NCBI GenBank assembly: GCA_028875335.1
Contig: JAPPEF010000172.1
Location: forward strand, 1-64,000
Reading direction: 5' to 3'
Origin: Gemmatimonadota bacterium
GTDB taxonomy: Bacteria > Latescibacterota > UBA2968 > UBA8231
DNA length: 64,000 bases
Of this stretch, positions 24,818 to 33,753 are shown piece after piece. The notes below the pieces were generated by a model, which saw only the letters and a program-made list of their open reading frames with translations, did no database searches and was not told where the DNA came from. The translations under genes were made by a program, and so were the position numbers. The first letter of the stretch is position 1. Each line of letters begins with the position of its first letter.

Positions 24818-26065
24818 ATGCTTTCTCGATTTTGGACTTGGCTTTTTCGATCTCAAACCCTTCAATTCCTTCTTATCGTCCTGCTCATTGTCTTGGCGGT
24901 AGCTTTTGTGGCCGTCCTAGTCTCCAAAAGCCTTGAGGCGTGTGTTCTAGAGTCTTTGGGGTTAGAAGAGGATGCAAAATACGAGGCTCTGAAATTTCTG
25001 GGAATCAGCATGGGCGGCGTCTTGATCGCCCTGCAAGCCCTGATGTCCTACAAACGCGCCAAGGCGATGGAGGATACCGCGAAATCGCAGGCCGATGCTG
25101 TACTGAAAACTGAGCAGGGGCAGCAGCAGGATCGCCTGAAAAACGCCATTGAACACCTAGGGCACGAAAAGGACTCTGTGCGCTTGGGCGGAGCCTATGA
25201 ACTCTTCCATCTAGCGCAAGACACCAACGAGTTGCGCCAGACGGTATTCGACATTCTCTGTGCCCATATCCGACGGACGACGGGCGAAGAAAAATATCGG
25301 GAAACACACAAGTCGAAACCCTCGGAGGAAGTCCAAAGCCTTTTGACGTTGCTATTTGTACAGGAACATGAGGTTTTCAAAGGTCTCCACATCAATTTGC
25401 AGGGAATTTGGCTAAACGGAGCGGATCTCAAAGGAGCGCGTTTAGAAGAGGCTGTCCTGACCGCGGCGCACCTGCAAGAGGCCGAGCTTAGCCAAGCACA
25501 CCTGCAAGGGGCTAAGCTTGAAAAGGCGCATCTGCAAGGGGCTTCTCTTAATCAGGCATACCTGCAAGGGGCTTTTCTCTTGAGGACACGCTTGCAAGGA
25601 GCTTCTCTTTTTATGGCAGGCCTGCAAGGCACTTTTCTCGGAGAGACATGCCTGCAGGGCACTGATCTTAGCGAAGCACACCTGCAAGGAGCCTATCTTA
25701 ACACACCATACCTGCAAGACGCTATTCTTTACAATACAGACATGCGAGGAGCCTGCTGTAAGGAACCCTTATTCTTGCCATTTGCACAACGTATGAGAGG
25801 AGCAATTGGCGAAGAAACCGATCTATCCACGGTAATTTTCTCAGGTGGACTGAGCCAGAAAAACGTGGACGACCTCGTAAAAGGCTTGTCTGATGAAAAA
25901 GCAGAGGAGTTACGAAGGGATCTGGAAGATCACATCGGCCAACCGCCAAATAATGAACTACCGGGCCACAATGCCATTACCGGCTCCTACACCGAAGAAG
26001 AAGCCGAACAATGGATCGCCAAATACGAAGAAGCCATTCCAGAAGTGCCTAGGAACAATAGCTAA
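24818..26065 (+). CDS. Membrane-anchored pentapeptide-repeat protein
   Basis: 415 residues. One strong membrane segment (FLLIVLLIVLAVAFVAVLVS, about residues 17-36) and a weaker one (LGISMGGVLIALQALM, about 62-77) are followed by a helical linker. The pattern RLKNAIEHLGHEKDSVRLGG begins a domain common before such repeats. From about residue 200 to 320 a right-handed pentapeptide helix is built from ten-residue units of the type HLQGAxLxxA. A charged C-terminal tail follows. It starts 13 bases after the MNT gene. Pentapeptide proteins can mimic DNA or scaffold effectors; the function here is unknown. Confidence 0.85.
   Translation: MLSRFWTWLFRSQTLQFLLIVLLIVLAVAFVAVLVSKSLEACVLESLGLEEDAKYEALKFLGISMGGVLIALQALMSYKRAKAMEDTAKSQADAVLKTEQGQQQDRLKNAIEHLGHEKDSVRLGGAYELFHLAQDTNELRQTVFDILCAHIRRTTGEEKYRETHKSKPSEEVQSLLTLLFVQEHEVFKGLHINLQGIWLNGADLKGARLEEAVLTAAHLQEAELSQAHLQGAKLEKAHLQGASLNQAYLQGAFLLRTRLQGASLFMAGLQGTFLGETCLQGTDLSEAHLQGAYLNTPYLQDAILYNTDMRGACCKEPLFLPFAQRMRGAIGEETDLSTVIFSGGLSQKNVDDLVKGLSDEKAEELRRDLEDHIGQPPNNELPGHNAITGSYTEEEAEQWIAKYEEAIPEVPRNNS
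25461..25760 (+). repeat. 30-bp tandem coding repeat
   Basis: About ten imperfect copies of a 30-base unit with the conserved core CTGCAAGGGGCT recur in phase, encoding the ten-residue pentapeptide double unit. Unit-to-unit DNA identity is high in the core, suggesting recent expansion or gene conversion. Confidence 0.85.
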
Positions 26066-26077
26066 TGCCGACCTGCA

Positions 26078-26283
26078 CTAGCTGACCGTTGTACCTACGA
26101 TTTTCACCAAGCCGCCGCCCTCTCCCGGCACCGATGTCGTACCGACTAGCACGGAGAAGGAGATGGTCTGAAAACTGGTGACCAATATGCCGGTTAGGGC
26201 TATGATCCCGGACGTTAGCGGACTCTCATCCCCTGTCATGTTGCCCGTTCCGGTGTCACCGCTACCACTCTCTGATCCCCTAG
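26078..26283 (-). pseudogene. Open fragment, possibly a decayed gene end
   Basis: On the minus strand a frame open from about 26283 to a TAG at 26080-26078 reads SESGSGDTGTGNMTGDESPL and then SGIIALTGILVTSFQTISFS. It has no start codon in a suitable place and lies directly downstream of the YWTD-type pseudogene in another frame. It may be more of the same decayed gene, or chance. Confidence 0.25.
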
Positions 26284-26285
26284 AT

Positions 26286-26584
26286 CTAAGGTGCGATGAC
26301 GATGCTGGTTAGAGCCTCCAAGCCGGTGATAAGAGTGACAAGGGTTTCAATGTTGGAACCATCCAAATTCGCACGCTGGATTTTACCCGTCCCTTCCGTC
26401 TCGTCCGTCTGATGTGTCCAATACATCTGAGGCGTCTGTGACATGTCGGCCAAATCAAACAGTCGCACCTGCACTCCAACCGCCGGCTGCCCGGACGACA
26501 GCCGCACTCGTCCCTCAGCAGCGGCTCCGCACCGACGCTACCGCTCGACACCAGCGCGATGAAACCGCCGATAAGCAACTTCAT
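26286..26584 (-). pseudogene. Frameshifted secreted protein with one YWTD (LDL-receptor-like) repeat
   Basis: An ATG at 26584 with AAAGGAATT upstream opens a signal peptide (MKLLIGGFIALVSSGSVGAE). The frame then changes near 26510, and the second frame reads VQVRLFDLADMSQTPQMYWT, then GTGKIQRANLDGSNIETLVT, before a stop at 26286. The latter is a recognisable YWTD propeller repeat (MYWTxxxTGKIQRANLDGSN). Only one of the repeats needed for a six-bladed propeller is present. It is a truncated, frameshifted remnant of a secreted propeller protein. Confidence 0.6.
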
Positions 26585-26746
26585 ACGGTCAATTCCTTTA
26601 CAGATCTTAAATGATATAGGGCGTAGGGACGCCCTACGGAATGAACGGCATTTGCGAGGCAACTCCTACCCAATTTATCGTCCGAGTACCTAGGCGGAGG
26701 CCACGGACGGCGGCATGAGCGGGCATCTTCCCTCTTGGGATCAGGT

Positions 26747-27031
26747 TCATGCAGCGAATTGGAACCGCACCCCGCAAGCTCTGACAATTTTGTGAACGGT
26801 ATCAATCTTCGGGGTATTTTGCGCCGAGAGCGCACGAGACAGGCCCGAAGGGTTCAGGCCGGTTCGGCGTGCCAGTTCCGCAACGCCGCCGATGGCGTCA
26901 GCGACGTTGCGGAGCGCGATCATCAAGTCCTCGTGGTCGGTATCGGAGTCTTCGAAAACGACATTTAGATAGGCCGCGATGTCCTCGGGCGCTTTCAGAT
27001 AATCGCTGTCCTTATGTTCTCTTACGGGCAT
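26747..27031 (-). CDS. HigA-like addiction-module antidote
   Basis: 94 residues from the ATG at 27031, supported by AGGAGAAACGAA; longer upstream frames are rejected. DLMIALRNVADAIGGVAELA and RTGLNPSGLSRALSAQNTPK form a helix-turn-helix, and FEDSDTDHEDL plus TVHKIVRACGVRFQ match the TIGR02684-type antidote of HigBA modules. These antitoxins repress their own operon and bind a RelE/ParE-like toxin. No toxin gene lies on either side: the oxidoreductase is upstream and the YWTD remnant downstream. It may be an orphan antitoxin, or its toxin was lost. Confidence 0.85.
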   Translation of the reverse strand: MPVREHKDSDYLKAPEDIAAYLNVVFEDSDTDHEDLMIALRNVADAIGGVAELARRTGLNPSGLSRALSAQNTPKIDTVHKIVRACGVRFQFAA

Positions 27032-27048
27032 TTCGTTTCTCCTGAGTT

Positions 27049-28056
27049 CTACCCAATCTTCACCGTCCGCTGCCCCTTCCCAGCCCTCAACACAGCCGTC
27101 GCAATCTCCAAAGCGGCGATCCCATCTTCCCCAGTCACTAAGGGCTGTTCGCCATTGGCAAAGCACTTGACCACGTGTTTGTCCTGATCGGCGAACATAT
27201 CCTTGAGCGGATAGGAGTACACCCGCTCGCGGCCTTCGCCCATCTTGAGCGTAAAGGCACCGCTTCTATCCGGGTTGAAGCGCGCCGGAGCCTTCTGCGC
27301 CGTCATGCCAAATTGTAGGGTGCCGGCCGGGCCGATCACATCGTTGAGGCTCGCCACGGGCGCACCAGCGGCCACACCCCAAGACCAGATCAAGGCGTGC
27401 TGGTCGCCACTGGCGAAGTTGACGATGACGCTGGCGGTGTCAGCGCCGACGCTGGTGGGATCGAATTGCAGGGAAGAGGCCTGCGCCGAAGCAGCCGGGC
27501 CGAAAATCTGCAAGGCGAAATCGTAGTTGTGCACGGCACCGTCCATCAGCGGACCGCCTCCTTTGTTCACATCGCGGAACCACGGGCGGCCCGGGCGGCC
27601 TCCCGCAGCAAAGCGCCAGATGACCGGCGAGCCGACGGCACCGGATTGGACGATGTCCTTGAGCTTGCCCCACTGAGTGTCAAAACGGCGCACAAAGCCA
27701 ATGGTCAGCCGCACATCGGCTTGGCGGCAAGCATTCGCCATGCGCCGCGCATCAGCCACCTTCAGCGCCATGGGCTTCTCGCAGAACACGTGCTTGCCGG
27801 CTTTGGCTGCGGCGATGACCGGGGCGGGGTGCTGGAAGGTGGGAGTGCAGACCCATACCGCGTCAATCTCGGACAGATCGAGCACCGCTCGGAAGTCCGC
27901 AAAGTGGTGTTCGGCCCCAAAGTCGCGGGCGAACGCTTCAGCCGCATCGGCGACGACATCCGCAGCCGCGACAATGCGCGCACCCCGGATCTGGGATAAG
28001 CAACTGGCGTGATGGCGGGCAATGCCGCCGCAGCCGATAAAACCGATATTCAGCAT
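27049..28056 (-). CDS. Gfo/Idh/MocA-family oxidoreductase
   Basis: 335 residues. IGFIGCGGIARHHASCL is the N-terminal Rossmann loop, AGKHVFCEKPMALKVADARR contains the EKP motif with its catalytic Lys, and KGGGPLMDGAVHNYDFALQI supplies the D...H pair of the substrate domain. The family oxidises or reduces sugars, inositols and related polyols with NAD(P). It is divergent from the S55-type gene at 28271, with the likely promoter in the 214-base gap. Given the sugar-acid dehydratase nearby, a sugar or polyol substrate is reasonable. The HigA-like gene follows it by 17 bases. Confidence 0.9.
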   Translation of the reverse strand: MLNIGFIGCGGIARHHASCLSQIRGARIVAAADVVADAAEAFARDFGAEHHFADFRAVLDLSEIDAVWVCTPTFQHPAPVIAAAKAGKHVFCEKPMALKVADARRMANACRQADVRLTIGFVRRFDTQWGKLKDIVQSGAVGSPVIWRFAAGGRPGRPWFRDVNKGGGPLMDGAVHNYDFALQIFGPAASAQASSLQFDPTSVGADTASVIVNFASGDQHALIWSWGVAAGAPVASLNDVIGPAGTLQFGMTAQKAPARFNPDRSGAFTLKMGEGRERVYSYPLKDMFADQDKHVVKCFANGEQPLVTGEDGIAALEIATAVLRAGKGQRTVKIG

Positions 28057-28270
28057 GATCTTCTCCTATTGGGACGTAGGTGGTTGCGAGAGCAACAGTA
28101 ATGTGCCTAGCGCGGCGTCTGTCAAGGGACTGCCCGAAATCCAAAAGAGGCAACTCATTGTCAAACAAAATGTTACAACACCTATCAACACTTGGCTTAC
28201 CTTGACTTTTCCCTAGCCCAAGTATAGCTTTTCTAATTCTTTTCTCTAAGGGAAAGGCAAGCAAAAGGTC

Positions 28271-30013
28271 TTGCAGACCTCATTTCGCATACTAGTCGCG
28301 CTGGCGTCATTGCTCTTGGCCGCTCCCGCGCTCCGCGCACAACCTTTCATGGAGCCAAGCGAGTTGCGCCGCGGCATGAGCGGCTTTGGGCTGACGACCT
28401 TCCAGGGCACGGAGATCGACACCTTCCAAGTCGAAATCTTGGGAGTGCTAAAAGGGTACCTGGGGCCGCGCATGGACATGATCCTCGCGCGATTCTCCGG
28501 TGGCCCGTTGGAGCACACCGGCCTAATACGAGGCATGAGCGGTAGCCCGGTGTACATCGACGGGCGGCTCATCGGTGCCATCGCCTACGGCTGGTCCTTT
28601 TCCAAGGATCCCATCGGTGGCATCACCCCCATCGCCCACATGCTCGACGTCGCCACGCGCGAACATCCTCCGCCGAGCCAGTACGGAAAAGTCTTAGACC
28701 TAGATGAAGAAACCACCCGTCTGCTCGGTGGCAAGAGTGTCAGCACCCTAGCACCGCTGGGGATGCCCATAGCGCTTGCTGGCTTCAGTCCGAGGGGGCG
28801 TCAAGTGTTGCGCGATGCGCTCGACGCGCCAGACATCCAGCTTTTGGACAGCCCGACAGGGCAGGGGCTATCTGATCAAGAGGTACCCTTCGCACCCGGA
28901 GCTCCGCTGGCCGTGCAGCTAATCCGCGGCGATTACAGCGCCGCGACGATCGGCACCCTTACTTGGGTCGGCGACGGACGTTTCGTCGGATTCGGGCATC
29001 CCATGTTTTTTTTGGGGGCCACCAACCTGCCCGCTACTGGTGCCTATATCCACCAAGTCATTCCCATTCAGGCTTTCTCCTTTAAGTTGGGCACGCCGAC
29101 CAACGTAATGGGAGCGGTGCGCCAAGACCGCCTGCCCGCGATTGCCGGGACGCTGGGCGAAGCGCCGGACATGCTGCCAGTGCGGGTTGCCCTGCGATCG
29201 GCGGCCGACGATCACAACTTCCGCTGCGAGGTGCTGCGCCATCCCGAGCTTAGCGCATCCCTCGTCCGCTCAGTTTTGTTCAACTCCCTCGAAACGGCTG
29301 AAAAGCTCTTTGGCGACGCCACGCTGCGGATGCGCAGTCGCATCGCACTGGCCGATGGCCGCACAGTTGAGCGCGAGCAAATGTACAGCAGCGGAGTCGC
29401 ACTGCTCAGGGCCGTGATAGACGCAGTGCAGCCGGTCGGCGTATTGCTCAACAACCCCTTCGCAGGACTGACTTTAGACTCGCTGCACTTTGAGTTGGAA
29501 ATCGGTGAAACCCTAGCGCAAGCCCGCATCACGGGTCTGCGACTATCGCCGCCTGAACCCAAGGTTGGGCAGCGGGTTTCGCTGCAAGCGACGTTGCAAC
29601 CATATCGCGCCGAGCCAGTTATAGAGCGCCTAGAGCTAAGTTTGCCCGCGCATCTCGAACCCGGCCCCTTCGTCGTGCGCGTCGGCAGCGGTGCGGCGAG
29701 CACACGTTGGGAAGCGGCGCGCCAGCCCGATGCGTTCGTGCCGCGCAATACCGCCGACTTGCTCGCATTGCTCGAGCGCACGGGTGCCGCCGACGAACTG
29801 GTCGTCGAGGTCTTTCGCGCGGAGCCAGGCTTTACGGTGAACGGGCGCGAGTTGCCCGGGCTGCCGCCTTCGGCGTTGGCCGTGCTGGGCGCGGACCGCT
29901 CGGCTGGGCATCTGGGGCCGGTCCAAGGCGAGGTCGTCCTCCGCCGCACCCTAACCACCGACTACGTCCTCTCCGGCGAGCAAAGCCTCGACATTACATT
30001 GAGAAAGCCCTGA
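28271..30013 (+). CDS. Secreted SpoIVB/S55-peptidase-like protein
   Basis: 580 residues from a TTG. A signal peptide (ILVALASLLLAAPALRAQ) ends near residue 24. GLIRGMSGSPVYIDGRLIGA (Ser at residue 92 in GMSGSP) and AYGWSFSKDPIGGITPI match the S55 (SpoIVB) serine-peptidase domain; GFGHPMFF may supply the His. The remaining 350 residues look like beta-rich domains and are not family-diagnostic. In Bacillus SpoIVB triggers site-2 proteolysis; in FCB-type bacteria these secreted relatives are of unknown role. A weak TTGACT/TATAGC pair with a short 15-base spacer lies at 28202-28228. The propeller gene follows after four bases. Confidence 0.82.
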   Translation: MQTSFRILVALASLLLAAPALRAQPFMEPSELRRGMSGFGLTTFQGTEIDTFQVEILGVLKGYLGPRMDMILARFSGGPLEHTGLIRGMSGSPVYIDGRLIGAIAYGWSFSKDPIGGITPIAHMLDVATREHPPPSQYGKVLDLDEETTRLLGGKSVSTLAPLGMPIALAGFSPRGRQVLRDALDAPDIQLLDSPTGQGLSDQEVPFAPGAPLAVQLIRGDYSAATIGTLTWVGDGRFVGFGHPMFFLGATNLPATGAYIHQVIPIQAFSFKLGTPTNVMGAVRQDRLPAIAGTLGEAPDMLPVRVALRSAADDHNFRCEVLRHPELSASLVRSVLFNSLETAEKLFGDATLRMRSRIALADGRTVEREQMYSSGVALLRAVIDAVQPVGVLLNNPFAGLTLDSLHFELEIGETLAQARITGLRLSPPEPKVGQRVSLQATLQPYRAEPVIERLELSLPAHLEPGPFVVRVGSGAASTRWEAARQPDAFVPRNTADLLALLERTGAADELVVEVFRAEPGFTVNGRELPGLPPSALAVLGADRSAGHLGPVQGEVVLRRTLTTDYVLSGEQSLDITLRKP

Positions 30014-30017
30014 TCTA

Positions 30018-32045
30018 ATGATACTTACAACCCGAGTTCTGTTTTCGTTTTTCTTGTTACTATCGGCGGTCAGCGCAACCGAAGCGGGGCGCGCCAAGGC
30101 TTGGCAGCAGCACGCGTACGACGACTTCGCCGAAGGCGAGAGCGAAGGCATCTCCATTGCCGCAGACGGCGCGCTGGAGCTAGCGCCCGCACTCGTCGAG
30201 CTAGCCTCATTAGAGGCCGAGCGCGTCTGGTCCATGACACCCAACCCCAAGGGGGGACTCTACGTGGGCACCGGCGACTCAGGGCGGCTCTTTGCCGTCG
30301 ATGACGAGGGGCAAGCCGAGTTGCTGTTCGATTCGCCCGAACTCGTCCTCCACGCCCTGATCGTCGGCCCCGACGGACGGCTCTACGCTGGCTCGGCCCC
30401 CGACGGCCTGATCTACGAGATCAATGACGAGGGGCAGGCGAAAACCTTGCTCCAGACCGGCAGCCGCTACGTGTGGGATTTCATCTTAGTCGATGGCCAG
30501 CTCTACGCGGCCACAGGTGAACCCGGCCGAGTGCTCAAAATCGCCAAAGATGGGTCGCACGAAGTCTTCTTTGCGCCGGAAGATCGCCACGTTATAACCC
30601 TCCTCGCCCACAACGACCGCTTGTACGCTGGCACGTCCGGCAAAGGCCGCATCTACGAAATCGACGGCGAGGGTCGCGGGCGGCTGCTCTTTGAAAGCGA
30701 GCAAGAAGAAATCCACAACCTAGTGGTAGGGGTCAACGGAGAGATCTTCGCCAGCGCGATTCCGAAGCCGAGTAAGGGCGAGAATTCCAACAAGGTCCCG
30801 GCGGCCGTGTACCGCGTCGGAGCGGAGGGAGCGGTCTATCCGATCTGGGAGGATACCGAAGCCAAACTCGTCAATCTCGTGGCGACCGGCGAGGACCTGC
30901 TAATCAGCACCTCCAACCCGGCGCAGCTTTTGCGCCTCAGCGCCGAGGGCCGCCGTGCATTGGTCGTGCAGTTCGAGAGCCTCGTCCCCAGCCGCCTCTT
31001 GTTCGGGCCAGACGGCGCGCTACTCTTGGGCGGGGCGCAAAACGCCGCTGTCTCCATCCTACCCGAGCAGGGTCGCCGCAAGGGGCACTTTGAATCAGCG
31101 GTCGAGGACTTTGCCATCCACGCGCGATGGGGTGCGCTCGAATGGCGCGGCACTCAACCCTCAGACACCCGCATAACCGTGCAGACGCGCACCGGCAACA
31201 GCGAAGAGCCGGATAACACTTGGAGCGCGTGGTCCGAGCCGCTGACCGAGAGCGGGCAAACCATTGCCAGCCCCCCCGCTCGCTTTATCCAGTACCGAGT
31301 CGAAATGGAATCCACGCGCGACGAAGCCACGCCCCGGCTCAGCTCGATCGAAATCCGCGGCGTCCAAGTCAACCTCAAACCCCGCATCACCGAACTGCAA
31401 ACCTTTCCCTTCCGGCCGCAACAATCCGGCAATGGCGGCCAATCCCAAGGCGCACCTCAAGCTGGCCAAGGGCGGCGCAACAATCGGCCCCCCCAAGCGA
31501 AAAGCCTGCGTCTAGTGCGCTGGCACGCCCAAGACCCCAACGAGGACGAGCTAGTGTACGACCTCTATCTCAAGGGCGAGGATCAGCGAGCGTGGAAATT
31601 AGTCGAAGAAAACATCGCGCAAACTTCGGTTCTCTGGGACACCGCATCCATGCCCGAAGGCCAGACTCAGCTCAAGCTGGTGGCCTCGGATCGCATGGAC
31701 AACCCAGCAGCCGAACGCCTGCGCGACGAACGCGAAAGCGCGCCCTTTGCCATCGACAACAGCCCGCCAACCGTTGCACTTGACGCGCAGACCAGCGCCG
31801 ATGGTGCAGTCGTCGAAGTGGCGATTAGCGACCGCATCTCTGCGGTGCAAAAAGCCTATTACACCATTGATTACGACGAACAACAGCACCCCATCGCGCC
31901 GTTGGACGGCGTCTTTGACAGCCGCAGCGAACAGGCGCGCTTTGCCGTCGAAGGACTGGCAGCGGGCGAGCACGTCATTGTGGTGCGGGCCATCGACGCC
32001 CTCGACAACATCGGCGTGCGGCAAGTCGTCATCCAAATCAAGTGA
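30018..32045 (+). CDS. Secreted beta-propeller protein of unknown function
   Basis: 675 residues. A signal peptide (VLFSFFLLLSAVSATEAG) is followed by a propeller: GGLYVGTGDSGRLFAVDDEG, DGRLYAGSAPDGLIYEINDE, GQLYAATGEPGRVLKIAKDG and DRLYAGTSGKGRIYEIDGEG recur about every 43 residues. From about 370 the pattern RWGALEWRGTQPSDTRITVQ and SAWSEPLTESGQ suggests a fibronectin/discoidin-like module, and a Pro/Gln-rich linker near 475 precedes one more beta domain. The family is common in FCB genomes; its ligand is unknown. The stop overlaps the ribD GTG by four bases, which would couple expression of an envelope protein to riboflavin genes. Confidence 0.75.
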   Translation: MILTTRVLFSFFLLLSAVSATEAGRAKAWQQHAYDDFAEGESEGISIAADGALELAPALVELASLEAERVWSMTPNPKGGLYVGTGDSGRLFAVDDEGQAELLFDSPELVLHALIVGPDGRLYAGSAPDGLIYEINDEGQAKTLLQTGSRYVWDFILVDGQLYAATGEPGRVLKIAKDGSHEVFFAPEDRHVITLLAHNDRLYAGTSGKGRIYEIDGEGRGRLLFESEQEEIHNLVVGVNGEIFASAIPKPSKGENSNKVPAAVYRVGAEGAVYPIWEDTEAKLVNLVATGEDLLISTSNPAQLLRLSAEGRRALVVQFESLVPSRLLFGPDGALLLGGAQNAAVSILPEQGRRKGHFESAVEDFAIHARWGALEWRGTQPSDTRITVQTRTGNSEEPDNTWSAWSEPLTESGQTIASPPARFIQYRVEMESTRDEATPRLSSIEIRGVQVNLKPRITELQTFPFRPQQSGNGGQSQGAPQAGQGRRNNRPPQAKSLRLVRWHAQDPNEDELVYDLYLKGEDQRAWKLVEENIAQTSVLWDTASMPEGQTQLKLVASDRMDNPAAERLRDERESAPFAIDNSPPTVALDAQTSADGAVVEVAISDRISAVQKAYYTIDYDEQQHPIAPLDGVFDSRSEQARFAVEGLAAGEHVIVVRAIDALDNIGVRQVVIQIK

Positions 32046-33139
32046 ACCAGCCCGCGCAATACATGCGCCGCGCCTTGCGGTTAGCGCAGCGAGGGCGCGG
32101 CAAAGTAAGCCCCAATCCCATGGTCGGCGCGGTGGTGGTGCGCGGGGACTGCATCGTCGGCGAAGGGGCCCATCTGCAGGTCGGCGGCCCCCATGCCGAG
32201 ATCCACGCCCTGCGCCGGGCCGGCGACGCGGCGCAGGGGGCCGATCTCTACGTCACGCTGGAGCCTTGCTCCTTCCACGGCCGCACCCCGCCCTGTACCG
32301 AAGCTGTGCTACGCGCTGGCATTAAAAAACTCTATTGTGCGATGGAAGATCCCGATGAGCGCGTAGCTGGGCGGGGGATCGCCGCGCTGCGGGAAAAGGG
32401 CGTCGCCATTGACGTCGGGCTTTGCGCTGAAGAGGCGCGCCGCCTCAACGCGGCTTACATCAAACACCGCACCCAAAACCTGCCCTTGGTCCTGCTCAAG
32501 CTGGCGCAAACTCTCGACGGTCGCATTGCGGCGCGCAGCGGCGATGCGCGTTGGATCACCGGAGATCGAGCGCGACGCCACGTCCATCGTTGGCGCTCTT
32601 GGGTCGATGCCGTAGCCGTGGGCGCGGGCACCGTGCAAGCCGACGATCCCCTTTTGACGGTGCGCCACGTGCCCGGGCGCGACCCGCGGCCCATCGTCAT
32701 AGACGGACGCTTGAGCACTTCGCCCGAAGCCCGCGTCTATCAGCGGCCCGGTGCCGTGCTCGTCACCGCAGAGGACACGCCAGCCGACAAGCGCCGGGCC
32801 TACGCAGCCAAAGGGACCGAGGTTTGGACTTTCCCGACATCTGCTGGACACATCGACTTGCGTCTGCCCCTTGGGCGCATGGCGCAGGAGGGCATGACCA
32901 GCGTCCTCATTGAAGGCGGTGGCCAGTTGGCCGCGGCCGCACTCGGCGACCGCGTCGTTGACCAAGTCCTGCTCTATCTCGCACCGCGACTGATGGGCGA
33001 AGGGGTCGCTGCCATCGGCGACTTGGGAATCGAACGCGCGGCCGAGGCCATTCGCCTTGCGTCCAGCCGCACTCAGCGGCTAGGCCCTGACCTGCTCTAC
33101 ACGGCTGAGGTACAATACACTTGTTCACCGGACTCATAG
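32042..33139 (+). CDS. ribD: Riboflavin biosynthesis deaminase/reductase
   Basis: 365 residues from GTG. The N-terminal deaminase has the zinc ligands His51-Ala-Glu53 (GGPHAEIHALR) and the PC...C pair in EPCSFHGRTPPCTE. The C-terminal reductase begins LLKLAQTLDGRIAARSGDAR and contains VDAVAVGAGTVQADDPLLT. It converts 2,5-diamino-6-(ribosylamino)pyrimidinone phosphate to 5-amino-6-(ribitylamino)uracil phosphate in two steps. Both active sites look intact and the length is typical. The 3' end overlaps ribE by 19 bases, the start of the rib operon ribD-ribE-ribBA-ribH-nusB. Confidence 0.95.
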   Translation: MNQPAQYMRRALRLAQRGRGKVSPNPMVGAVVVRGDCIVGEGAHLQVGGPHAEIHALRRAGDAAQGADLYVTLEPCSFHGRTPPCTEAVLRAGIKKLYCAMEDPDERVAGRGIAALREKGVAIDVGLCAEEARRLNAAYIKHRTQNLPLVLLKLAQTLDGRIAARSGDARWITGDRARRHVHRWRSWVDAVAVGAGTVQADDPLLTVRHVPGRDPRPIVIDGRLSTSPEARVYQRPGAVLVTAEDTPADKRRAYAAKGTEVWTFPTSAGHIDLRLPLGRMAQEGMTSVLIEGGGQLAAAALGDRVVDQVLLYLAPRLMGEGVAAIGDLGIERAAEAIRLASSRTQRLGPDLLYTAEVQYTCSPDS

Positions 33140-33750
33140 AAGAACTCGGAAACGTGCGCAACCGCGTGCGCCGAGGCGCGTTTCAGCAGTTGGAAATCGA
33201 GGCCGAGCGCGTTCTCGACGGCTTGCAGGTAGGGGACAGCGTCAATATCGACGGGGTTTGCCAGACTGTGGTCGCCATTGGAGAGAGCGGCTTTGCGGTC
33301 GAGACGGTCGCCGAAACGCTCTCCCGCACGACCTTGGGCACCCTCGGCATCGGGCAAGCGGTCAATCTAGAGCGTCCCCTCCGCGCCGATCAGCGACTCG
33401 GCGGCCACCTCGTCTTGGGGCACGTCGATGGCATAGCCCGCATTCGCCAGCGCACGGAGCGCGATGGGGAGCATCGCTTCGAAATCGAGCCGCCGCCCGC
33501 GCTCGCCCGCTACATCGCCACCAAGGGCTCGGTGGCTCTCGACGGCATCAGCCTGACGGTGGCCGAGGTCAGCGGCGATGCCTTTACGATTGCGGTCATT
33601 CCGCATACATTTGATAACACAACGCTTAGCCACCGGAGTGCCGGTGATTTTGTCAACCTCGAAGTCGATGTGATTGCCCGTTATGTCGAGCGTTTGCTCG
33701 GCGAACAACCCCAGCTCAGCTTCGAGGACTTGCGCGATATGGGATACTGA
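33121..33750 (+). CDS. ribE: Riboflavin synthase alpha chain
   Basis: 209 residues from TTG; the N-terminus MFTGLIEELG is the invariant start of riboflavin synthase, which fixes the TTG as initiator. Two lumazine-binding repeats are visible: NIDGVCQTVVAIGESGFAVE with LSRTTLG, and ALDGISLTVAEVSGDAFTIA with IPHTFDNTTL. The enzyme dismutates two 6,7-dimethyl-8-ribityllumazine molecules into riboflavin and the RibD product. It lies inside the operon, overlapping ribD and three bases before ribBA. Confidence 0.95.
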   Translation: MFTGLIEELGNVRNRVRRGAFQQLEIEAERVLDGLQVGDSVNIDGVCQTVVAIGESGFAVETVAETLSRTTLGTLGIGQAVNLERPLRADQRLGGHLVLGHVDGIARIRQRTERDGEHRFEIEPPPALARYIATKGSVALDGISLTVAEVSGDAFTIAVIPHTFDNTTLSHRSAGDFVNLEVDVIARYVERLLGEQPQLSFEDLRDMGY

Positions 33751-33753
33751 GCA

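Noticed and set aside
25461..25760. Regular 30-bp repeats resembling a CRISPR array
   Set aside because: Repeats are in frame in a clear pentapeptide protein and have no unique spacers.
28202..28228. TTGACT and TATAGC ahead of the S55-like gene
   Set aside because: Spacer of 15 bases is too short for a confident promoter; mentioned only in the gene entry.
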